Below are positions 5,629 through 10,124 of a stretch of 10,124 nucleotides of DNA, one piece after another. Source of the stretch: an uncultured Collinsella sp. (GTDB lineage: Bacteria; Actinomycetota; Coriobacteriia; Coriobacteriales; Coriobacteriaceae). The notes below the pieces were generated by a model. The model had not been told where the DNA came from. It saw only the letters and a list, made by a program, of their open reading frames with translations, and searched no databases. The stretch covers positions 1 to 10,124 of the forward strand of contig UQIV01000037.1 of the NCBI GenBank assembly GCA_900541205.1. Direction: 5' to 3'. The position numbers and the translations under genes are program-made. The stretch's first letter is position 1. Each line of letters begins with the position of its first letter.

Positions 5629-6442
5629 TTCCGAGAACCAGATTACTCGCTCCGACCTCATTAAGAGCGCCGTGAACACCGGTGCCCTGGGCATGGAATT
5701 CTCCTGGACCTACTACAAGCAGATGAACATTGCCTTCTGCCTGATGGTCGCCAACATGCTCAAGAAGATCTATGCCGGCCGTCCCGATGATTACGCCGAG
5801 GCCTTGCACCGTCACAGCGCATTCTTCAACATCACCCCGCAGCTCGCTCCCTTCGTGGGCGGCATCGCGATGGCCATGGAAGAAAAGGTCGCTCGTGGCG
5901 AGGTTGAGCCCGAGAGCGTCAACGACATCAAGGCCGCCCTCATGGGTCCGCTTTCCGGCCTGGGTGACTCCTTCTTCCTGTCCACCCTGCGCGTCGTCGC
6001 CGCTGCCGTGGGCATCAGCCTGTGCCAGGCCGGCAACGTCTTTGGCCCCATCGCCTTCCTGCTCGTCTACAACATCCCGGCGTTCCTGATTCGTATCTTT
6101 GGCGCTATCAAGGGTTATGAGCTAGGCATTGGCTTCCTCGACGAGGCTCAGAAGACCGGCCTGATGCAAAAGATCATGGCCTGCGTCGGCATTGTCGGCG
6201 TTATGGTCGTCGGCGCCATGAGCAAGGACATGTTCTGGGCTTCGTTGCCCATCGCCATCGGTCAGGGCGACTCCGCCCAGACTCTCCAGGACATCCTGGA
6301 CGGCATCATGCCCGGTATGCTCGGTATGGCCGCCTTCTGGCTCTACTACTGGCTGCTCTCCAAGAAGATCAACCCGATGGTCCTGATCCTCTGCACCATG
6401 GTCGTGGGCATCATCGGCGCTTACTTTGGCGTGCTTGCCTAA
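5618..6442 (+). CDS. PTS mannose/fructose/sorbose-family EIID component (set 1)
   Basis: The protein has 274 residues from ATG 5618, preceded by GGAAGGGG at 5601-5608 about 9 bases away. An in-frame ATG at 5609 lies directly on that site with no spacing, so it is less likely. Family marks include Phe-Phe-Asn-Ile-Thr-Pro-Gln near residue 68, Gly-Gly-Ile-Ala-Met-Ala-Met-Glu-Glu near 80, and Leu-Met-Gly-Pro-Leu-Ser-Gly-Leu-Gly-Asp-Ser near 107-117. The C-terminal third is hydrophobic, with two or three membrane segments. It pairs with the EIIC encoded immediately upstream. A terminator-like hairpin follows at 6491-6527 before the epimerase gene. Confidence 0.94.
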   Translation: MTSNSENQITRSDLIKSAVNTGALGMEFSWTYYKQMNIAFCLMVANMLKKIYAGRPDDYAEALHRHSAFFNITPQLAPFVGGIAMAMEEKVARGEVEPESVNDIKAALMGPLSGLGDSFFLSTLRVVAAAVGISLCQAGNVFGPIAFLLVYNIPAFLIRIFGAIKGYELGIGFLDEAQKTGLMQKIMACVGIVGVMVVGAMSKDMFWASLPIAIGQGDSAQTLQDILDGIMPGMLGMAAFWLYYWLLSKKINPMVLILCTMVVGIIGAYFGVLA

Positions 6443-6490
6443 TATGTTCGAATCGCGCTTCCATCGCGTCTAACGGTTGCGTCGATCTTT

Positions 6491-6527
6491 GGGGGCTTGT
6501 CGCATCTGCGGCGGCCCCCTGTTTTTT
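6491..6527 (+). terminator. Terminator-like hairpin between EIID and the epimerase gene
   Basis: GGGGGC at 6491-6496 pairs with GCCCCC at 6514-6519. Inside it CGCA at 6501-6504 can pair with TGCG at 6507-6510. TG and T6 at 6522-6527 follow. This is a good Rho-independent terminator, 27 bases before the next start codon. With no clear promoter in between, the epimerase probably depends on read-through. Confidence 0.8.
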
Positions 6528-6553
6528 AAAACTCCGTACGAAAGGGGAGGGCT

Positions 6554-7399
6554 ATGGTCGTACCCGAGCTTTCGCTCATGAACATCAACCATCGTTACTA
6601 CAGCATCGAGACGTTTTTTAAGGCTGCAGGTGAGGCCGGCTATCGCAATATCGAGCTGTGGACCGGCTCGATGCACCTGTATGTGGATTGCCATGAGCAC
6701 GATTCGGTGGATAAGATTCGCGATCTTGCCGCCCAATACGGTATCAAGATCGTGTGCGTGTGCCCCGAGCAGAACAACCCCAAGCCGTGGAACGTCGCGG
6801 TGCGCGGTGAGGCGGGCCAAAAACGCATCCTCTCGTACTTTAAGAATGTGATCGACGTTGCCGTTGAGTTGGGCGTGCCGCAGATTCTGGTGACGAGTGG
6901 TTGGGCCTATCTGGACGAGCCGGCTGAGGACGCCTGGGCCCGCAGCGTTGCCATGCTGCGCTCGGTGTGCGACTACGCCGATACGCGCGGTATTCGCGTC
7001 GCGCTCGAGGCCCTGCAGCCGTCGGAGTCCGTGTTGGTCAACACCGCACAGGATGTCGCGCGCATCCTCGAGGCGGTCGATCGTCCCAACCTGAAGGCCT
7101 GTATCGACTTGGGCGCCATGGAAGTTGCCGGCGACACGATCGACGGCTACTTTGAGGTTTTGGGCGACAAGATCGTTCACACCCACTTTGTAGATGTGGG
7201 CGGCGGCACGACGCATCTTGCCTGGGGCGACGGCGAGCGTGATATGCGTGCCGACCTCGAGGCACTCATGCGCCACGGCTATACGGGCTATGTCTCGGCC
7301 GAGACGTGTGATGGCCGCTACTATCAGGATCCGTCCAAGGCGACGACTCAGGTTATCGAGATGTATCGCCGTGTGACAGCGGAGATGGAAGCCGAATAA
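6554..7399 (+). CDS. Sugar isomerase/epimerase of the TIM-barrel family, FrlC-like
   Basis: The protein has 281 residues. ATG 6554 has AAGGGGAGG at 6542-6550. It has the xylose-isomerase-like/AP-endonuclease-2 barrel layout. Likely metal ligands are Glu152 (Leu-Glu-Ala-Leu-Gln-Pro), Asp185 (Cys-Ile-Asp-Leu-Gly), His211 (His-Thr-His-Phe-Val-Asp) and Glu250 (Ser-Ala-Glu-Thr). It resembles E. coli FrlC, the fructoselysine 3-epimerase, in the Gly-Tyr-Arg-Asn-Ile-Glu-Leu-Trp-Thr-Gly start, in Cys-Pro-Glu-Gln-Asn-Asn-Pro near residue 70, and in Leu-Gln-Pro-Ser-Glu-Ser-Val near 154-160. FrlC interconverts psicoselysine and fructoselysine, which fits the flanking FrlB-like deglycases. A general keto-sugar 3-epimerase is the main alternative. 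The terminator at 7412-7453 ends the unit. Confidence 0.8.
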   Translation: MVVPELSLMNINHRYYSIETFFKAAGEAGYRNIELWTGSMHLYVDCHEHDSVDKIRDLAAQYGIKIVCVCPEQNNPKPWNVAVRGEAGQKRILSYFKNVIDVAVELGVPQILVTSGWAYLDEPAEDAWARSVAMLRSVCDYADTRGIRVALEALQPSESVLVNTAQDVARILEAVDRPNLKACIDLGAMEVAGDTIDGYFEVLGDKIVHTHFVDVGGGTTHLAWGDGERDMRADLEALMRHGYTGYVSAETCDGRYYQDPSKATTQVIEMYRRVTAEMEAE

Positions 7400-7411
7400 C
7401 TAAACTGCGCG

Positions 7412-7453
7412 GTTGCGCCGGAAACGCTTGGGCGGGTCTGGCGCAACGCTTTT
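7412..7453 (+). terminator. Intrinsic terminator after the epimerase gene
   Basis: GTTGCGCC at 7412-7419 pairs perfectly with GGCGCAAC at 7440-7447 across a 20-base loop. The stem can extend by two pairs past a one-base bulge. GC and T4 at 7450-7453 follow. It lies 12 bases after the stop codon and upstream of the next promoter. Confidence 0.7.
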
Positions 7454-7542
7454 ATAGATGGCGAGTTGTGGGGAACCCGTTGGCAGTAGCGCTCGAAATA
7501 GACAACTATTGGCGTTGTAATACCACTCGGGCGAGGAAACCG

Positions 7543-7618
7543 ACCGTTCGCCGCAAATCTCCGTGAGTTTGGATTGGTATTAAATAACAAGCAATCGTAT
7601 GGCTATAATTGGTATCAG
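7543..7618 (+). promoter_or_regulatory. Promoter/operator region of the SIS2 operon
   Basis: ACCGTTCGCCG at 7543-7553 matches the ACCG repeats before the other two operons. GGTATTAA at 7576-7583 lies in the same 15-base block as at 4673-4687. TATAAT at 7604-7609 is a perfect -10, and GGTATCAG at 7611-7618 follows one base later, covering the expected start of transcription. The spacing between the two boxes is 35 bp. The start codon of SIS2 is 49 bases further on. Shared control with the unit at 4855 is very likely; the identity of the bound protein is inference. Confidence 0.75.
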
Positions 7619-7666
7619 CAAGAAGCGCGATGTATAGAATTGCGCACATGTGATGGGAGGACACAC

Positions 7667-8199
7667 ATGAAGGAGACCGAGAAGATCGAGATCATGCACT
7701 TCGACCAGGAGGGCTACCTCGAGGACGGCAGGAACGTCTACGAGGCCGGCAAGCGGATGACCGCCCTGGCCGACCGCGTGCACGAGGAGGGCTACGACGC
7801 CGTCTTCCTGATGGGCGTCGGCGGCACCTGGGACGAGTTCATGCAGCTCGAGTACCTCATGAACAAGTTCGGCGACCGCGACCTCGAGGTCTACCTGATC
7901 CACGCCGCCGAGTGGAACGTCATGGGCCACAAGCGCATGACCGACAGGTCCGTCGTGCTGACCGCCTCCGAGTCCGGCACCACCCCCGAGGTGCTCGAGG
8001 CCGTCGGCAAGATGAGGGAGATGGGCGTGCGCGTCTTCGCCATGACCAACCCCGAGGGCAAGATCGGGCAGGCCGTGGGCGCCGAGAACTGCGTCATGAT
8101 GGCCTCCGACCACGGCGCCGGCGGCTGCGAGAAGGGCTACTACCTCGCCGACTGCTTCGGCCTGCGCCTGCTCAACCGCCGCGGCTGCTTCCCCAAGTT
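7667..8199 (+). repeat. 533-bp perfect direct repeat, copy B (5' half of SIS2)
   Basis: By eye this is identical to 2518-3050, including every synonymous position. Divergence begins at 8200, where three of the first four codons differ silently, and continues to the end of the gene. Confidence 0.92.
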
Positions 8200-8728
8200 T
8201 GATCTGTTTATCGAGCAGACCAAGGACATCTGGAAGGACATGCTCGACATCCGCAAGCGCTTCGAGCCGCGCGCCGAGGAGCTCGCCAAGAAGTACGCCC
8301 TGGCCCCCTACACCATGTTCATCGGCTCCGGCGCCCTGTGGGGCGAGACGATCCTGTTCTCGATGTGCATCCTGGAGGAGATGCAGTGGAAGCGCACCCG
8401 CTACATCACCTCGGCCGACTTCTTCCACGGCACGCTCGAGCTCGTGGAGCCCGGCGTCCCCGTGTTCCTGTTCATGGGCGAGGACGAGAACCGCAAGCTC
8501 GACGAGCGCGTCCGCGCCTTTTTTTTTTTTTTTGTTACGGGGTACACCGAGATCTACATCATCGACACCGCCGAGTTCGCGATCCCCGGCCTTGACGACG
8601 AGTTCCGCGTCATCGTGTCTCCGTGGATCCTCTCCTCGCTGATCACCGATCGCCTTGCCGCTTACTACGAGACGGTCACCAAGCACAACCTCAACTACCG
8701 TCGTTACTATCACCAGTTCGACTACTAA
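7667..8728 (+). CDS. SIS-domain sugar-amine 6-phosphate deglycase (FrlB/GfrF-like), copy 2
   Basis: The protein has 353 residues, the same length as copy 1. ATG 7667 has GGGAGG at 7655-7660; an upstream in-frame start at 7574 would lie inside the promoter and is rejected. Residues 1-187 equal copy 1, and the remainder differs at scattered positions, for example Val188Ile, Arg208Lys and Ser249-His250 replaced by Ser-Ala. The catalytic pair Glu238 and His254 is kept. Codons 285-289, Phe-Leu-Thr-Ser-Gly in copy 1, are five TTT codons here, a T15 run at 8519-8533. The reading frame is intact, so the gene could be active, but five phenylalanines in what is a polar stretch in copy 1 may harm folding. 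Loss or gain of one T would end the protein at TGA 8640-8642 or 8593-8595 respectively, removing the C-terminal part. Its different second half suggests a substrate range different from copy 1. EIIA follows after an attenuator-like hairpin. Confidence 0.83.
   Translation: MKETEKIEIMHFDQEGYLEDGRNVYEAGKRMTALADRVHEEGYDAVFLMGVGGTWDEFMQLEYLMNKFGDRDLEVYLIHAAEWNVMGHKRMTDRSVVLTASESGTTPEVLEAVGKMREMGVRVFAMTNPEGKIGQAVGAENCVMMASDHGAGGCEKGYYLADCFGLRLLNRRGCFPKFDLFIEQTKDIWKDMLDIRKRFEPRAEELAKKYALAPYTMFIGSGALWGETILFSMCILEEMQWKRTRYITSADFFHGTLELVEPGVPVFLFMGEDENRKLDERVRAFFFFFVTGYTEIYIIDTAEFAIPGLDDEFRVIVSPWILSSLITDRLAAYYETVTKHNLNYRRYYHQFDY
8519..8533. repeat. T15 homopolymer inside the SIS2 coding sequence
   Basis: Fifteen consecutive T begin exactly at a codon boundary (codon 285) and encode five Phe. 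Copy 1 has an ordinary mixed 15-base sequence at the same place (3370-3384), so total length is unchanged. The codons just after the run (GTT, ACG, GGG) are also unlike the G/C-ending codons around them. Confidence 0.9.
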
Positions 8729-8756
8729 TAGTTGACCACTCATTTAAGAAGCACCC

Positions 8757-8786
8757 TGCCCGGGGCGCATGCGTCCGGGCATTTTT
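8757..8786 (+). terminator. Terminator/attenuator hairpin between SIS2 and EIIA (set 2)
   Basis: TGCCCGG at 8757-8763 pairs perfectly with CCGGGCA at 8775-8781. The loop contains CGCATGCG (8766-8773), itself self-complementary. T5 at 8782-8786 follows. It lies 28 bases after the SIS2 stop and 30 bases before the EIIA start. No promoter is obvious in between, so it probably lowers expression of the PTS genes relative to SIS2. Confidence 0.8.
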
Positions 8787-8816
8787 ATGCCGAAATTCGC
8801 TAGGAAGGGGAATCGA

Positions 8817-9233
8817 ATGAGGCAGTTTATCGTGGCGTCCCATGCTCATTTTGCGTCTGGAATCGTCGAGAGCATCGGCCTGCTTTCCGGCGAGCGCGAA
8901 AACGTCCATGCGCTCTCTATGTATGTCGACGGAAACGAGGACCTGACCAAGGAGGCCGCAGCGATTCTGGACGGCTTTGCCGCGGACGATGAGGTCGTCG
9001 TTTGCACCGACCTCTTTGGCGGCAGTGTCAACAACGAGTTCACCAAGATCGTCCAGACGCGTCCCAACACGCATCTGGTGACCAATATGAACCTGCCGCT
9101 CCTTATTCAACTGCTGTTCGTGCCCGAATCCACCCCGGTCGATGAGGCTATTCGCCAGATCGTCGAGGCGGACGACACCAAGGTCAAGTACGTCAACGAC
9201 CTGCTGGGGCAGGCCGAGCTCGATGAGTTTTAA
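8817..9233 (+). CDS. PTS mannose-family EIIA component (set 2)
   Basis: The protein has 138 residues. ATG 8817 has AAGGGG just upstream (8805-8810). His9 in Ala-Ser-His-Ala-His-Phe-Ala is the likely phosphorylation site, and Cys-Thr-Asp-Leu-Phe-Gly-Gly-Ser and the long Val-Asn-Asn-Glu-Phe-Thr-Lys-Ile-Val-Gln-Thr-Arg-Pro-Asn stretch are shared with set 1. More than half of the residues match the set 1 EIIA by eye, but the DNA differs at many silent positions, unlike the first halves of the two SIS genes. EIIB starts 17 bases after its stop. It receives phosphate from HPr and passes it to the EIIB next to it; cross-talk with set 1 is possible given the similarity. Confidence 0.92.
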   Translation: MRQFIVASHAHFASGIVESIGLLSGERENVHALSMYVDGNEDLTKEAAAILDGFAADDEVVVCTDLFGGSVNNEFTKIVQTRPNTHLVTNMNLPLLIQLLFVPESTPVDEAIRQIVEADDTKVKYVNDLLGQAELDEF

Positions 9234-9250
9234 CCACTAGGGAGCACACC

Positions 9251-9721
9251 ATGATTCAGATGATTCGTGTAGATTATCGACTGCTTCACGGCCAGGTTGC
9301 CGTTAGCTGGACCTCGGCTCTGGGTGCCGATTGCATCCTGTTGGTGAGCGACACGGTCCTCAATGACAAGCTTCGTCTACAGGCCCTGTCCCTTGCAAAG
9401 CCTGAGGGCTGCAAGGTCGTCGTCAAAAACACCGAGGACGCCGTTAAGGCGCTCCAGAGCGGAGTGACCGATAAGTACAAGCTCTTCGTGGTTTGCGAGA
9501 CGATCCAGCAGGCCGGTGCCGTCGCCAAGGCGATGGGAGTCAAGAAGATCAACCTCGGCAACGTTGCCTTTAGCGAGAATGCCCGCCAGGTCTCGACGAG
9601 TGTGTTCCTTACGCCCGAAAACGAGGCATACGTGAAGGAGCTGCTCGGCGAGGGCTATGAACTGTTCATTCAGATGATTCCGGCAGATGCGAAGACTGAC
9701 GCCGCGAAGGTCATCGGTTAG
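9251..9721 (+). CDS. PTS mannose/fructose/sorbose-family EIIB component (set 2)
   Basis: The protein has 156 residues from ATG 9251, with AGGGAG at 9239-9244. It carries the IIB signature Arg-Val-Asp-Tyr-Arg-Leu-Leu-His-Gly-Gln with His13 as phosphorylation site, then Val-Ala-Val-Ser-Trp as in set 1. The Lys-Ile-Asn-Leu-Gly-Asn segment near residue 100 is conserved. It differs clearly from the set 1 EIIB in its second half. EIIC begins 8 bases after its stop codon, so the genes form a tight operon. Confidence 0.93.
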   Translation: MIQMIRVDYRLLHGQVAVSWTSALGADCILLVSDTVLNDKLRLQALSLAKPEGCKVVVKNTEDAVKALQSGVTDKYKLFVVCETIQQAGAVAKAMGVKKINLGNVAFSENARQVSTSVFLTPENEAYVKELLGEGYELFIQMIPADAKTDAAKVIG

Positions 9722-9729
9722 GGGCTGTC

Positions 9730-10124
9730 ATGGTTATCAAGACAATCCTGATTTTCCTGATTGCCCTTTTGGGCTATTCCGAGTGGCTGACGGGTACGAG
9801 CTACCTCCAGCGCCCGATCGTGCTCGGACCTCTGGTTGGCCTTGTCATGGGCGACATGGTGACTGGCACGATCATGGGCGCCACGATGGAGCTTGCCATG
9901 GTCGGCGCCATCTCGGTCGGTGCGTATAACCCGCCCGATACGATTTCCGGAACCATTCTGGGTGTGTCGCTTGCCATGCAGGCCGGCGCGGACGCTTCGG
10001 CGGCCCTGACCCTGGGTATTCCCATCGCAACGATCGTCCTGGCGCTCGATACCGCCCTGGGCCAGCCGGTGATGCTGCTGCTGGTGCACCGTATCGACAA
10101 AAACGTCGAGGACGGAGACACCAA
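9730..10124 (+). CDS. PTS mannose/fructose/sorbose-family EIIC component (set 2), cut by the window edge
   Basis: The reading frame is open from ATG 9730 to the right edge (131 codons plus two bases, no stop), about half of a normal EIIC. TAGGGG at 9719-9724, overlapping the EIIB stop, serves as ribosome binding site. The translation starts with a hydrophobic helix and contains Gln-Arg-Pro-Ile-Val-Leu-Gly-Pro-Leu-Val-Gly at about 27-37 and Gly-Ala-Ile-Ser-Val-Gly-Ala-Tyr-Asn-Pro-Pro-Asp at about 60-71, the same landmarks as the set 1 EIIC. The sequence between these landmarks is quite different from set 1, which suggests a different sugar specificity. An EIID gene is expected just beyond the edge. 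Confidence 0.92.
   Translation, partial: MVIKTILIFLIALLGYSEWLTGTSYLQRPIVLGPLVGLVMGDMVTGTIMGATMELAMVGAISVGAYNPPDTISGTILGVSLAMQAGADASAALTLGIPIATIVLALDTALGQPVMLLLVHRIDKNVEDGDT

Noticed and set aside
6740..6748. GGTATCAAG in the epimerase gene
   Set aside because: Single copy inside coding sequence that encodes part of a conserved barrel strand; no paired box or -10.
8519..8728. Calling SIS2 a pseudogene because of the T15 run
   Set aside because: The frame continues to the normal C-terminus with the same length as copy 1, and Glu238 and His254 are kept, so the sequence as given encodes a full protein.
1..10124. CRISPR array, insertion sequence, integrase, tRNA or rRNA
   Set aside because: No spaced short repeats, transposase-like frame, terminal inverted repeats or tRNA-like folds were seen on either strand. 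The only long repeat is the 533-bp coding repeat.

Overview
The window looks like a chromosomal segment of a GC-rich gut actinobacterium of the class Coriobacteriia, most like Collinsella. This is inferred from the strong G/C bias at third codon positions, the strong GGAGG-type ribosome binding sites, and the abundance of mannose-family PTS genes alongside GntR/HutC regulators. No rRNA or marker gene proves the genus. All supported genes lie on the + strand.

Layout: (1) 1-249 is T-rich and G-rich low-complexity sequence with no gene I can support. (2) 250-741 is a small soluble protein of unknown function. (3) 777-2242 holds two overlapping GntR/HutC regulators ending at an intrinsic terminator. 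(4) 2518-4560 is a first operon: a SIS-domain deglycase (SIS1), then PTS EIIA and EIIB. (5) 4855-7399 is a second transcription unit: PTS EIIC and EIID, then after a terminator-like hairpin an FrlC-like TIM-barrel epimerase. (6) 7667 to the right edge is a third operon: a second SIS deglycase (SIS2), EIIA, EIIB and the start of a second EIIC. Its EIID presumably lies beyond the window.

How the genes work together (inference from family resemblance): both SIS proteins resemble the FrlB/FraB/GfrE-GfrF deglycases. They keep the Glu and His, 16 residues apart, that are catalytic in FraB. A mannose-type PTS would import and phosphorylate an Amadori-type sugar-amine (fructoselysine, glucoselysine or similar), and the deglycase would split the 6-phosphate into a hexose phosphate and the free amine. 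The epimerase would feed in a C3 epimer such as psicoselysine. The locus therefore combines the PTS logic of Salmonella gfr with the epimerase and HutC-type regulator of E. coli frl, and it is duplicated.

Most unusual points: the first 533 bp of the two deglycase genes are identical base for base while everything around them has diverged; SIS2 carries an in-frame run of 15 T replacing five codons; and all three metabolic promoters share an architecture of an ACCG-N3-RCCG direct repeat, then a GGTATTAA box, then a second GGTATYA box 33-35 bp further on. The two regulators are the obvious candidates for reading the GGTATYA boxes.
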